NCBI GenBank assembly: GCA_016906335.1
Contig: JADEYG010000001.1
Coordinates: forward strand, 310,001 to 374,000
Origin: Novakomyces olei
Lineage: Eukaryota; Ascomycota; Novakomycetes; Novakomycetales; Novakomycetaceae
Direction: 5' to 3'
DNA: 64,000 nt
Below the pieces are notes generated by a model. It had not been told where the DNA came from. It did no database searches and saw only the letters and a program-made list of their open reading frames with translations. Position 1 is the first letter of the stretch. Each line of letters begins with the position of its first letter. This document shows positions 21,050 to 32,209 of this stretch, in pieces. Position numbers and translations under genes: made by a program.

Positions 21050-22060
21050 ATGGAAGGTGTCGACATGAATCGTCTGAACCAATTTGTTGAGGAAACAACA
21101 GCGAAGTTACAGCTACTGGAGCATGAGAACATGATGCTGAAGGTCAAATTGGAAAACGATCAGGAGAGTCGACATGCGACGTTCAACCGGGAGCCCAAGT
21201 TAGCCCCGCCACCTTTGTTTTTTGGCGAGAGAGCTAAGGCTCGTGAATTTATCACCCAAGTGAAAATGATAACCGACGCACTACCCTCGAGATACGGATC
21301 GGACCGCCAGAAGGTCACGTTTGCAGCAACCTATTTGCGAGGAACCGCGTTCAGGTGGATTGAGCCTCACATCCTAGGGGAAAACGAAGGAATACTCAAC
21401 GATTTTGAGACGTTTTGTGATTCATTCCTACAGATGTTTGGTGATCGAGATATTAGAAAGCAGGCGCAGAAGCAAATTCGCAATCTGAAGCAGTCTGGAG
21501 CTGTTGCTCAGTACGCAGCCGAGTTTGACAGACTCAGAGCGAACTTTAGCTGGAACGAAGAAGCGTTGATTTCGCAGTACTACGAGGGCCTTAGCGACAG
21601 GCTTAAGGACGAATTGGCAAGAACGACAGAGCCTAGTACCTTGCGAGAGATGATCGAGATGACGATCAGTATTGATAATCGTCTATTTGAGAGACGTAAA
21701 GAGAGACAGAGAACAAGTTACGAACCGAGAACGTATTATGAGCCGAGATTTACGGGCAGAAGTAACCAGACGACTGCACCGATGGAAATTGATTTGGCGG
21801 TTGCCGGTGCCAGAGGAGCAGGCAGACCCGCAAGAGAGTACAAGACGAATGACAGAGAGCACAAGACGAATTACAGAGACGCGAGAGACGCGAGAGAAAG
21901 AGAGAGAAGTCACGACAACAGAAACGTACAGTGTTATAATTGCCAGAAGAAAGGGCATATTGCAAAAGAGTGCAAAGAAAAGAGAATTCCGTTTGTAAGC
22001 CGTCAAGCTGCAATGACGACGAACGAGTTGAGCGACGACTCGGGAAAAGATTTCGCCTAG
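21050..22060 (+). CDS. Element A Gag
   Basis: The 336-residue Gag begins MEGVDMNRLNQFVEETTAKL with a short coiled coil. It continues with a Retrotrans_gag capsid domain (YLRGTAFRWIEPHI, then FDRLRANFSWNEEALISQYY) and ends in a basic nucleocapsid with one CCHC knuckle (CYNCQKKGHIAKEC). It packages the element RNA into virus-like particles. The start is the first ATG after the LTR. Confidence 0.9.
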   Translation: MEGVDMNRLNQFVEETTAKLQLLEHENMMLKVKLENDQESRHATFNREPKLAPPPLFFGERAKAREFITQVKMITDALPSRYGSDRQKVTFAATYLRGTAFRWIEPHILGENEGILNDFETFCDSFLQMFGDRDIRKQAQKQIRNLKQSGAVAQYAAEFDRLRANFSWNEEALISQYYEGLSDRLKDELARTTEPSTLREMIEMTISIDNRLFERRKERQRTSYEPRTYYEPRFTGRSNQTTAPMEIDLAVAGARGAGRPAREYKTNDREHKTNYRDARDARERERSHDNRNVQCYNCQKKGHIAKECKEKRIPFVSRQAAMTTNELSDDSGKDFA

Positions 22061-25000
22061 AGAAAGAAGTGGTTTCTCTAGGACAAGCTGAATTAAAAGC
22101 CACTGAAAGACGACGAGATACTGGAGTGAGACATTTGGAGACGGACGTCCAAATAAATGGGCTTAGACGAAAAGCTTTAGTGGATTCAGGAGCGAACCTA
22201 AATTTCATACACCCGCGATTAATATTGAATTTGAATCTAAAGACAGAAAGACTTCAGAGACCAATTGTGATACAGGTTGTCGATGGCCGAAGCCTGGCAT
22301 CAGGACCCGTGGCGAGAACTACGAAGATTATGGACATGAAGATAGGAAATTGTGTTACACCTACGAGATTTTATGTGGCAGATATTGGCCAGAGAGACAT
22401 CATTTTGGGTATTCAATGGTTGCAAGAGAACAATCCCATTATTGATTGGAAGAATCGTACATTATCATTTGAAGTACAGAATACAGAGCAAGATTATGCA
22501 GACGCAACTTGCACGCAGACGAGCGGATTAAAGGCAAGTTTTGCGATGAAACACAAGTGCCGCAAGAGAGCGGATTTTTTCCCGAAAAACCGGAAAGCGA
22601 TAACGTTGGAAAAATCCCCCAAATTCCTACAGAATATGAAGACTATCGTGATGTATTCGATGAGAGACGAGCAGACGTATTGCCACCGCATCGAAGCTAT
22701 GATCATGAAATAATATTGGAAAAGGGATCGAAGGTACCTTTTGGACCTATCTACAACATATCTGCAGACGAGCAGAGAGAGTTGCTCAAGTATATTGAGG
22801 AAAACTTGTATAAGAAATTCATCAGAAAATCGAAGTCACCAGCAGGAGCACCCATATTGTTTGTGAAAAAGAAGGACGGGAGCTTACGACTCTGCGTGGA
22901 CTACAGAGCACTAAATGCGATTACAGTCAAGAATCGATATCCTATTCCGAGAATTGATGGACTCATCGATAAGTTAAGTGGAAGTCGTATATTTACTAAG
23001 ATCGATTTGAAAGGCGCTTACAATCTGATACGTATTCGAAATGGCGACGAGTGGAAAACCGCATTTCGTACAAGATACGGACATTTTGAATACAGAGTGA
23101 TGCCTTTTGGACTCACTAATGCGCCAGCAACTTTCCAAAACCTTATGAATGACGTATTCCGAGATATCCTGGATAGATATGTCTTAGTCTATCTGGATGA
23201 CATCCTCATTTACTCGAGAAATAAAGAGGAACATATACAGCATGCCAGAGAAGTGTTTAAGCGATTACGAGCAAGACAGCTGTTCGCAAAGGCAAGCAAA
23301 TGTGAATTTCACAAGACAAAAGTGGAATTTCTAGGATTTATTATATCGACAGAAGGAGTTTCGATGAGCTCGGACAAGACCAAGCCTATTAATGACTGGC
23401 CCACACCAAAGAACGTCAAGGACGTACAGTCGTTTCTTGGACTATGCAATTATTACAGAAGATTCATTCCTGGATTTTCAAAGATTGTGACACCAATAAC
23501 AAGTCTATTAAAGAAGGATAATACATTTAGCTGGGGAGCAGACCAAGAGAAGGCTTTTGAACAATTGAAAGACAGCTTTCGAAGAGACGTTACGTTAAAG
23601 CATTACGATCCAGAACTCGAGTGCATTGTCGAAACAGATGCCTCAGATTTCGCTATAGGAGCCGTACTGTTACAAGAACAAGGAGGCGAAAAGAGACCGA
23701 TTGCTTTTATAAGCAGAAAGCTTGAACCAGCCGAGATCAATTATGATATACACGATAAAGAGTTACTTGCGATTGTCTATGCATTCGGAATATGGAGACA
23801 CTATTTGCAAGGACATCCAAAGCCAATTATTGTATATACTGATCATCGGAACTTGCAGACGTTTACTACGACAAAGAAACTATCGAGGAGACAAGCACGT
23901 TGGTCGGAACTATTAGGAGAATATGAATTTAAGATTCGATACAGAAAAGGATCAGGAAACGCAGCAGCAGACGCGTTGAGCAGAAGAGTTGATTTTAATA
24001 ATGTTGACTTGAAGGAATACCAAATTGATAAGCCGTTGATCGATCCAGCAAGATTTGATCTAAGTATGACAACAGTCGAACATATAGATACGGACGAGAA
24101 GCTGGAAATATTGCGAGCATGCCATGATCACCCATTAGCAGGACATTTTGGACAACATCGAACGTTAGAACTAGTACAGCGTTTTAAGAAGTGGAAAAAT
24201 ATGTCGCAGGATGTTAGGGATTACGTAGCATCATGTGCGACGTGCTGGAGAAGCAAGAAATCGAGGAAGAAACCTGCAGGATTATTAAACCCGCTACAAG
24301 TACCGTCAAGACCATGGGAATCTGTTTCAATGGATTTTATCGTTAAACTTCCCGAATCCGAAGGTTTTGATTCAATACTAGTGGTTGTTGACAGATTTTC
24401 TAAAATGTGTCATTTAATCCCTTGCAAAGAATCATCCACAGCAACGGATGTAGCGAGACTATACATTGACAAGGTATTTAAACACCACGGACTACCAAAT
24501 GAAATCGTATCAGACAGAGATCCAAAGTTTTTGAGCAAATTTTGGCAAGGCATGTACCAGAACCTTGGAGTTAAGCTATTGCATTCGACGAGTCACCACC
24601 CACAAACAGATGGACAGACTGAGAGAACCAATCAAACACTCGAGCAATACTTAAGAGCCTATGTCAATTACAACCAAAACAATTGGAGCAAGCTATTGTC
24701 TTTTGCGGAATTCGCAATGAACAATGCAACAAACAGCAGTACAAGACTATCACCGTTTTACATTTGCAACGGTTATCATCCAAAGGGAATACAGATCACA
24801 ACTTCCCAGAGTGACAATCCAGCAGCAAATCAAACTACACGAGACTGGAACGAATTATTTGAACGAGTCAAAAGCAACATTCAATCTGCAAATAAAGTAT
24901 CAAAGCTACATTATGACAAAAAGAAAACAGCAGCAAATACATTTGTGCCTGGAGACAACGTGTGGATCCAGAGAAGACACATACACAGCGAGCGACCATC

Positions 25001-25367
25001 GGATAAACTAGATCATACAAGACTGGGACCTTTCAAAATTATTGAGGCTATAGGAAATAGCGCTTACAGGATTGAGCTTCCCCAACATATCAAAATACAC
25101 AACGTATTTAATGAAACTTTACTGGAAAAGTGTTTACCAGACCGATTTCAGAGAGACCCAACAGATGTACACGTTCCCGATGTTCTAGTGGACACGACTG
25201 AATACGAAGTCGATTACATTTGCAATCATACAGGCAGAGGCCGAAACCGCAAATATTTAGTGCATTGGAAAGGTTATGGAGTACAAGACCGTACATGGGA
25301 ACCTTTTGGAAACCTGACAAATGCAACAGAGGCAGTTAAAGCATACTGGAATAACCAAAAACATTGA
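21940..25367 (+). CDS. Element A Pol: protease, RT, RNase H, integrase, chromodomain
   Basis: Pol region of a chromovirus. The aspartic protease motif ALVDSGANLNFIHPRL comes first. RT follows with [32 protein letters not shown] and the catalytic YLDDILIYS. RNase H has ETDASDFAIGAVL and YTDHRNLQTF. The integrase has the HHCC zinc region (CHDHPLAGHFG...CATC) and a DDE core with SMDFIVKLP and SDRDPKF. A C-terminal chromodomain (RKYLVHWKGYGVQDRTWEP) could steer insertion to H3K9-methylated chromatin, as shown for other chromoviruses. The listed span is a region, not one continuous frame. Confidence 0.9.
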
Positions 25368-25618
25368 ATCCGCAATATCAACACATAATCCGCTAAGATA
25401 CGGATCAGATATATCTATATTATTGCTTTTATTGTTATTCTATGCTACGACTATTACTTAATAAAATAATTAAGTATATACTATTATTATCATTATTATT
25501 TTTATGGAACGTCAAAGAATTATTACTTGTCGAAGTCAAGTATAACGAAGTCTATATATATGTGGGCTACCCCCACCAAATCCGCAACTTAGACATCAAA
25601 TCCGCAAATTTACGGACA

Positions 25619-26674
25619 ATGAACAATAACGTTCTTGAAGAGGGGAGGCAGCGCAAGCGATACGCGCTGGACAGCGGTAAGTTCCAATGTGTTGTGTGCA
25701 CTCGACAGTACACCCGAAAGCACGACCGCGACCGTCACATGGAGATGCACGACCCTGATCTGGTTGGCTGGGCCGAAGAGTGGTTTAAGGAGGAAGACCG
25801 ACCGAACAAACAGTTGGCGAGAGACATTTTTACTCTGCTCGCATCGGTTGATTTCGAAAAGCTCAAGCCCCATAGCGAAAGGTTTGTTTTCGATTGCAAG
25901 CCAACATGGGCACATGTCTTCGAGGACCTTTTGGAGGATGAGACAGCTTTGTTTATGGACATACGGGTTCGCGTGCATGATGACGAAATACGAATCGCCC
26001 AGGTCCTCGCATCATTCGTCCAGCCGGGGACTACGAGATACGCAGCCTACAATTTGAGGCCGATCAGCGAATACGGTTTATCGTCAGTGGGCCTTCGCGC
26101 GCAAGGATTGTTGAAGGAAAGTTATTTGAATGAACTTGGATGGAACGGGACTGCCACACCGTCGGGCACAATCACGGACGTTCACGTGGATCCGGTTCTG
26201 TGCGAAACCGTCATTGTGGGAATTCTTGGGAGAAAGCTGGTCTTTACGTGGGCCAATTCAGAGGCCAATTTACAGAAGTTGGAGCCCTATCATCGCAGGC
26301 CAGGAGACTTTATATTACCTGAAGCTCTTCGCAGCCTCGAAGGGTTAAAGATTGGAGTACTAGAGCCGGGAGTTATTTTTCGATTAAGGTCTGGGACACC
26401 ACATGCGGTGATGTCTTTTGAGAAAGCAGTCTTGATGGGTTACTATATTGCTAGCGAAGACCAGGCTTTATACCGAGTGGCAAAGTGGGAATCGTCGTGG
26501 GCTAGTACACAGTTCCCAACTATTCGAGACGAGGTAAAGGAAGATCACGAACGTTGCTTGATGGCATATCGTGATTGGGCAGGAGAAGACAGCAGGAGAC
26601 AAGGCTGGTACAAAAAGGCACAGGCGGCAGTGTCTACGTTTTTGGAAGAGGAGGATAGTGTCATATCAATATGA
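25619..26674 (+). CDS. Element A cargo: C2H2 zinc finger plus JmjC-like dioxygenase
   Basis: Between pol and the 3' LTR, in sense orientation, lies a 351-residue ORF (an ATG at 25442 in frame is possible but adds only AT-rich coding). Residues 24-44 form a classical C2H2 finger (Cys24, Cys27, His40, His44) after a basic stretch. The middle is alpha/beta. A JmjC/cupin-like core follows: His189-x-Asp191 in TDVHVDP, ILGRKLVFTW where JmjC proteins have a GxKxW-type strand, RRPGDFILP, and the distal His262 in SGTPHAVM, giving the HxD...H Fe(II) triad. JmjC enzymes are 2-oxoglutarate hydroxylases or histone demethylases. The stop codon lies 16 bp inside the LTR and the polypurine tract is coding. 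A retroelement-borne chromatin modifier is inferred, not shown. Confidence 0.72.
   Translation: MNNNVLEEGRQRKRYALDSGKFQCVVCTRQYTRKHDRDRHMEMHDPDLVGWAEEWFKEEDRPNKQLARDIFTLLASVDFEKLKPHSERFVFDCKPTWAHVFEDLLEDETALFMDIRVRVHDDEIRIAQVLASFVQPGTTRYAAYNLRPISEYGLSSVGLRAQGLLKESYLNELGWNGTATPSGTITDVHVDPVLCETVIVGILGRKLVFTWANSEANLQKLEPYHRRPGDFILPEALRSLEGLKIGVLEPGVIFRLRSGTPHAVMSFEKAVLMGYYIASEDQALYRVAKWESSWASTQFPTIRDEVKEDHERCLMAYRDWAGEDSRRQGWYKKAQAAVSTFLEEEDSVISI
26644..26658 (+). promoter_or_regulatory. Polypurine tract of element A
   Basis: GGAAGAGGAGGATAG lies directly before the 3' LTR and would prime plus-strand synthesis. It is also the Glu-rich end of the cargo ORF. Confidence 0.85.
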
Positions 26675-26976
26675 CATAATTCCGTTTTCATCGGAGATAA
26701 TCCGTTCGATTGCGGATTATTTCCAATTCCGGAATTTTAGTTAGCCACTTTGTGGCTTAGACAGTCTTTTCCGTAGTTGTTTCTATTTTTAGTTATAGTT
26801 AGTTAGTTCCAGCAAGGATAAAAGGAGGCCCGTTCGCACTTTTATCCGACGCTGATTATCGACCGTGTTGACCGTGTAAACCGTTTTAAGTACTATTACC
26901 TTCCATTTGGCTTCCCACCACAGTTGCCGTGAAAGCAACACAGCCGTACCCAAACCAAACAAAGAAAAACACAACA
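26659..26976 (+). repeat. 3' LTR of element A
   Basis: 318 bp, identical to the 5' LTR by eye, followed by the CTATT duplication. Confidence 0.95.
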
Positions 26977-26981
26977 CTATT

Positions 26982-27690
26982 GTAAAGAACGTCCAGGACA
27001 CTGTAGGCACTCTAGGCCGAAGAGGAATTGATAGAAACACAAACACAAATAGGAAGGAAGTAAATATATTAAGTGAAGAGCGGAAGCCCTTCACGCTAGC
27101 CTACATACTTTGTTTACTTCGCAGTCACTACTGCTAAGTAAACATTCTACCCTAATTGCGTGTAATCCCGAACCCTACCGGACTACCGGAGTTACCGCTT
27201 ACGCCGAAGTTCCGATACGGAACTTCGTAACTAAAACTAATCGAAACAACTATAAACTACCGAAGTCCGTAATCGGGACTTCGGTCCGAACAAACTACGA
27301 ACAATCTATAAGAAAGCCGGAGGCTCGAGCCTCCGAACAGCCGATCATCACACCTATTTAGTCTACAAGGGAGATTAAGATAGGTCTTAATCTTTCGTCC
27401 TGGTCTCTCCCGTTTGTGGAAGATCTAAACGGAATGTGGCATTGCATATCCACGTAACGATCCATTGCATATCCACGTAACGATCGTAGACTGATCCAGC
27501 GTGGTTCTTCGTTTGGGAAACGAACGAGGAAGCGGTTGTATCGTTTGCGAATGATAACTGGCTTGCGTTTGTAATGATATGGTAATTCGAATTGTCTCAG
27601 CCGTTGAGGTTCAATAAAGTTCACGAGTGCACCTTTTGTGCAAGGCACATGTCAGCTCCTGACATTACCCCCCTCTTCAAAGTCCAAACA
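26982..27690 (-). mobile_element. LTR fragment with minus-strand polypurine tract (old Ty3-type)
   Basis: Read on the minus strand, a polypurine tract (AAGAGGGGGGTAA, complement of 27663-27675) precedes TGTCAGGAGCTGACATG, a good LTR start at about 27662. The rest of the LTR runs down towards the element A insertion. A 96-residue open frame at 27358-27648 is LTR-internal. This is an old remnant; its far end is not defined. Confidence 0.55.
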
Positions 27691-27889
27691 GTCCTGCAAT
27701 AGATGTAGCACTATGTGCAGTGTAAAGCATGTATATGTGTTTTTGTTTTTATTATTATTATTACTGTTCTTATTCTTATTCTTATTATTTTTGCCAGATC
27801 ACTCCGAATAAAATCTGCGTTACGATATGGGGTTCGCAGTTATGGCGGTTCAGATCCGGTTTCCGTCCGTATATGCCTTCGGGCACACT

Positions 27890-28161
27890 TGTGAGAAACT
27901 GAAAGGTCGCCGAAGTTCGAAGAACCTTCGGCGGAGCCTATCCTGCGTCTACAGGTACTATTCGGTTCGAGGCGGAGGTAGCCGCAGCAAAAGGAAGGGA
28001 GATGATGATTGAATTGCCCAATCGGGCCTAGTCCCACTTCGTGCGGAAGATACAGCCAGGTTCCGCACGGAACTATGAAAAGATCCTACGAACAACTATG
28101 AAAAAAACCGTTAAAAGTTCCAAAATGGAACTTCGCGAATGGAACTTCGCGGTTCATTACA
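27890..28161 (-). repeat. Solo LTR, family H (short copy)
   Basis: Reads TGTGAGAAACTG...TTCATTACA on the plus strand, like the copies at 29882 and 38950, but about 130 bp shorter. The flanks ACACT and GTTGT show no target duplication. Confidence 0.75.
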
Positions 28162-28964
28162 GTTGTCTTTCTTTGAATTTTTGAGGTTGTATTTAATCAA
28201 AGTAGAATTACGTTCATTATTCCATGATCTTGGTGATTGTTTAAGACCATATAGACTTTTTTCTAACTTGCAAACTTGATCTTTATTACCTTTTATGCCT
28301 TAAGGTAATTTCATATATACAGTTTCTTTCAGTTTTCCGTTGAGGAAGGCTGTATCCACATCGACATGAAAAATATTGTAATTATTTATAACACTTAGTG
28401 ACAATAGCTTTCTTATCGTATCCGGTCGCGCAACTGGTGCGTAAGTTTCCTCGTAATCCTGGTTGAAAATTTGGGTATATCCTTGGGCGACTAATCTAGC
28501 TTTGTAGATTGTCTCATTCGTATCAATGTTGTATTTTATTTTGAAAACCCAGCGACATCCCACTACACGCTGATTGTTAGGTTTCGTAGTTATTTTCCAT
28601 ACATTATTTCTGGTCATTGCCTCAAGTTCTTTATTAATTGCCTTTTTTCACTCAGAACTGTATGGACCATTGACAGCTTCATAGTAGCTTTGTGGTTCCA
28701 CAGGTAGATCTGTAACATGGTTCACTTGTTCGTCCGGTTTTGTCCGTATTTTGAGGTAATCGTCTCCCTCCAATAAAGGCGATAGCACTTTTCTCAGTTT
28801 TTCATTGGATATACCTGGAAACTTTAAATTTCTTTCCAGATAAGATCTCAGTCAACTCATTATCAACCCTTTTTTCATCTGCCATTTCAATATCATTAAT
28901 ATCAGTGGTTTTGTCTTCTTCACTAATATTTTGGATATTTTTAGTCACATCGTCCGCACCATTT

Positions 28965-29691
28965 TGTCATGATCCCCGCCTCGAGTGTCATGATCCCCGG
29001 CTCGCGCGAACCACGACAACGAACGACGCCTGAAGTCCTGTAGCGCCAAAGGCGATGACTTCAGGCTAGATAGATCTAAATAGCTCGCGCGAGGTAATGT
29101 TGGACATTACTCGCGCGAAGCGCGTAAGTGGCCTAGCTCGCGAGCAGGTTGGACCTGGCTCGCGCGAAGCAGGTCCACGTCCATGCCCGCGCGACGTAGG
29201 CACGTCGCGGCGCATGACAGTAGTAGTAGCGATCGCGCATCGCTACGAAGCTAGATAGATCGATCCATAGAGTTCATAGCTCGCCACCGCTTTCCCAATG
29301 CGGATGGTCTGGGACCATCGCATTGCGATCGTGGTGGGATGAGGCTTAGGCCGCGAAGTGGCTGAGCGAGCCGCTAAGCCTCATAGGATAGTCTACATAG
29401 TCGCCCATGGAGAGAACTTTCTCCACGGGCTTATAATCTCAAAGTTGCTACATAGCCTTGTAGCAGGTAAGCTTTAGAGAAGCGCCGTCGCCTTTTCAAG
29501 GACAACGTCCTTTTCCTTTTCTTTAGTTCTTGCGCCGGGCGCAAGTCTACGTTCCCGTTTCTCGGTACTCGCTTCGCGCGGTACCCGATTGAACTTCTTT
29601 TGTCGAGCGGTCTCGCAAAGGACGGTCCGTGTTCGCCTGTAGCGACACGCGAGTTTACACCGCGGTGCTCCCCTCTAAGGTCCACCTTACA
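28965..29691 (+). repeat. Solo LTR, family B, with a doubled 21-bp left end
   Basis: 727 bp: the 706-bp family B LTR plus an extra 21 bp repeating its terminus (TGTCATGATCCCCGCCTCGA plus G, then TGTCATG again at 28986). Flanked on both sides by CATTT (28960-28964, 29692-29696), so the doubled end lies within the insertion. Confidence 0.9.
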
Positions 29692-29881
29692 CATTTGAAG
29701 ATAAAACAGTTGCAACATTCATTTCATTATTTGTAACATCTGATTTAATTTCATATGACGTTTTTTCTTGTGCAGTAGATTCAGCCTTTTCTGAATTATT
29801 TGTAGATGTGTCCGCTGTATAATTATTCGATAATTTATCGCCATTTTCCAAATCATTTCGTATTTGGGACTCATTTGTAGG

Positions 29882-30282
29882 TGTGAGAAACTGAAAGGTC
29901 GCCGAAGTTCGAAGAACTTTCGGCGGAGCCTATCCTGCCTCTATAGGTACTGTTGCTTAAACCGCAGCAAAATGGAGGAGAGTTCGTAGAACTCGTAAAT
30001 TGAATTCTATTCTTGTTTTAAAGAGAGAGAGAGAGAGTTAACCCGTGAAGAGAAATCTCTTACCGGGTGCGGAACTATTTATAGAACCTTGGCGTGACTG
30101 TTGCGTGGCTGGCGAAGTCCAGCCACGCGGTGGCCGAATTGCCCAGTCGGGCCTAGTCCCACTTCATGCGGAAGATACAGCTTCCGCACGGAACTATGAA
30201 AAGATCTTATGAACAACTATGAAAAAAACCGTTAAAAGTTCCAAATTCGAACTTCGCGAATGGAACTTCGCGGTTCATTACA
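29882..30282 (-). repeat. Solo LTR, family H
   Basis: 401 bp, TGTGAGAAACTG...TTCATTACA, flanked by GTAGG and GTAGA (one mismatch). On the minus strand it has a TATAAATAG box followed by a hairpin (CCCGGTAAGAGA / TCTCTTCACGGG). Confidence 0.85.
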
Positions 30283-30343
30283 GTAGAAGAAACGGTAGTT
30301 TCATTTAAATTGTTCTTTAAAGAGCGTTCCAAAAAATTGCTGT

Positions 30344-30739
30344 TGTTATGGTTGTTGAAGGCGAAAGCCTAAAGGAGAACCCAATTGCCGGATTTCACGC
30401 CGGCTCTGGGACTATGAGAAAATTAAGAGATAGAACTGGTTTTAAAAGATTGGGTTTCCCCAAAGTTCGATTACACGTAGCGAGAAAAGTAGAAGCAGGA
30501 CCTCTATTTATATCCTCGCTACGTAGAATATTCTAAAAACACTAACTACTTAAACGATTAGACAAACTAACAAGTAAAAGCAGTCAAAACAATAATAGTC
30601 AATAAATAATAGATAATAGATAATAGATAATAAATAAATATTAAATAAAGACAACAAACAAACAATAAAATAGCGCTTTCAATAGCGTCGGTGCTATCGA
30701 AGACGCAATAACAATATAGAAATAAATTCAATCGTAACA
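30344..30739. repeat. Probable solo LTR inside copia relic 1
   Basis: Bounded by TGTTATGG and ATCGTAACA (inverted TGTTA/TAACA ends), it interrupts the copia sequence. It has an internal CTATTTATATCC box. I found no target duplication, so the limits are approximate. Confidence 0.5.
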
Positions 30740-31025
30740 GATATCGTAGTTGTTGAGTGAACTATTGAAAAAGTCTTGTTCAAGAAAAATGACATCTCTT
30801 GATACAATACGTTTCCCACTTTTCAACTCAGACAAAACATAACCTTTTTGAGTTTCAGAATATCCTAGGAATATATATTCTTTCCCTCTCTGTTTCAACT
30901 TAGATTTTTCTTCTGTTTGCTTATTTTTTCAATTGCTAAACATCCAAAAATCTTTAAATTATCCAAGTTCGGTGCTTTTCTGTCATGAAATGACATAGTA
31001 CAGCAGTTGGCGTTGTCGACAATGT

Positions 31026-31731
31026 TGTAAGGTGGCCCTTAGAGGGGAGCACCGCGGTGTAAACTCGCGTGTCGCTACAGGCGAACACGGACTGTCCTTT
31101 GCGAGACCGCTCGACAGAAGAAGTTCAATCGGGTACCGCGCGAAGCGAGTACCGAGAAACGGGAACGTAGACTTGCGCCCGGCGCAAGAACTAAGGAAAA
31201 GGAAAAGGACGTTGTCCTTGAAAAGGCGACGGCGCTTCTCTAAAGCTTACCTGCTACAAGGCTATGTAGCAACTTTGCGATTATAAGCCCGTGGAGAAAG
31301 TTCTCTCCATGGGCGACTATGTAGACTATCCTATGAGGCTTAACGGCTCGCTTAGCCACTTCGCGGCCTAAGCCTCATCCCACCACGATCTCAATGCGAT
31401 GGTCCCAGACCATCCGCATTGGGAAAGCGGTGGCGAGCTATGAACTCTATGGATCGATCTATCTAGCTTCGTAGCGATGCGCGATCGCTACTACTACTGT
31501 CATGCGCCGCGACGTGCCTACGTCGCGCGGGCATGGACGTGGACCTGCTTCGCGCGAGCCAGGTCCAACCTGCTCGCGAGCTAGGCCACTTACGCGCTTC
31601 GCGCGAGTAATGTCCAACATTACCTCGCGCGAGCTGTTTAGATCTATCTAGCCTGAAGTCATCGCCTTTGGCGCTACAGGACTTCAGGCGTCGTTCGCTG
31701 TCGTGGTTCACGCGAGGCGGGGATCATGACA
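31026..31731 (-). repeat. Solo LTR, family B
   Basis: 706 bp, the reverse complement of the LTRs of element B with scattered differences. Flanks AATGT and GTTGT match only partly, which suggests an older insertion or rearrangement. Confidence 0.88.
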
Positions 31732-32209
31732 GTTGTCTGCTGAGTGTTCGTTGTTTAAAGTTTCGTATTTGTTTTATAGTATAAGAGTCTCTATTAGAGG
31801 CTTGAGCACTAAGTTCGTAGTTTTTGTTAGCTTAGTATTTTAGTGTGCTTGACCCTTTTAGAGTCATATGCACTATAGTGTTTCAGCCCACTTATACTCA
31901 ACTATAAGGAGGCTTAGTTAGTTTAGGATCACGCCACTCTTGCGTGATCGGAAGGATTATATATAGAGGACCCAACTCCTCTTAGTCCTTCGTGCGATAT
32001 ATTATTATTCATTATTATTGTTCCTAACTATTATTTCTAATTAACGCTATTCTATTAGTATGCGTTTAGTACCACTCAGTTTTCCTGGCAACTCCCTGCT
32101 GGAAGGTCAGCGTGCTTACTGACCGCAGTGGCACTGAACCAGACAGAGAGGTTGTGTTAAGCCCGGAAAGGAGGACCTCCAACGACAATCGTCCCCCTTT
32201 TTTAACATT
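31732..32209. mobile_element. Unassigned LTR-like sequence
   Basis: Ends ...CCCCCTTTTTTAACA next to a family C LTR piece and has a TATATATAGAGGAC box. It has no coding character. It is probably another old LTR whose family has no second copy in this window. Confidence 0.4.

Larger units (their letters stand above)
20694..26976 (+). mobile_element. Element A: Ty3/gypsy chromovirus with C2H2-JmjC cargo
   Basis: A 6283-bp LTR retrotransposon bounded by two 318-bp LTRs (20694-21011 and 26659-26976) that begin TGTCATATC, end ACACAACA and are identical by my reading. The target duplication is CTATT (20689-20693 and 26977-26981). Order: LTR, self-primer binding site, gag, pol (protease, RT, RNase H, integrase, chromodomain), a sense cargo ORF, a polypurine tract (GGAAGAGGAGGATAG), LTR. 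Identical LTRs mean a very recent insertion. It looks whole or nearly so; pol spans more than one frame, which may be normal recoding for the family or a break. It sits in older LTR sequence. Confidence 0.95.
28162..31025 (-). mobile_element. Ty1/copia relic 1 (integrase end to RT), with inserted LTRs
   Basis: Minus-strand copia pol remnant. RT is recognisable at 28300-28617 (VVGCRWVFKIKYN, YKARLVAQGYTQ, YAPVARPDTIRKLLS, VDVDTAFLNGKL). Sequence at 28618-28964, 29692-29881, 30283-30343 and 30740-31025 fits the linker and the integrase C-terminal part. It is interrupted by LTRs at 28965-29691, 29882-30282 and about 30344-30739. It is an old fossil with many breaks. Confidence 0.8.

Noticed and set aside
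21031-21050. TGGTGCCGAGCCG as a tRNA primer binding site for element A
   Set aside because: It lies about 20 nt from the LTR, and the self-complementary segment at a constant 2-nt offset in three families is a better explanation.
29431-29718. 84-96 residue ORF in every family B LTR (also at 31032, 37679, 45979, 52177)
   Set aside because: It recurs only because the LTRs are near-identical; it has no codon bias or domain, and one copy merely extends into pol of element C.
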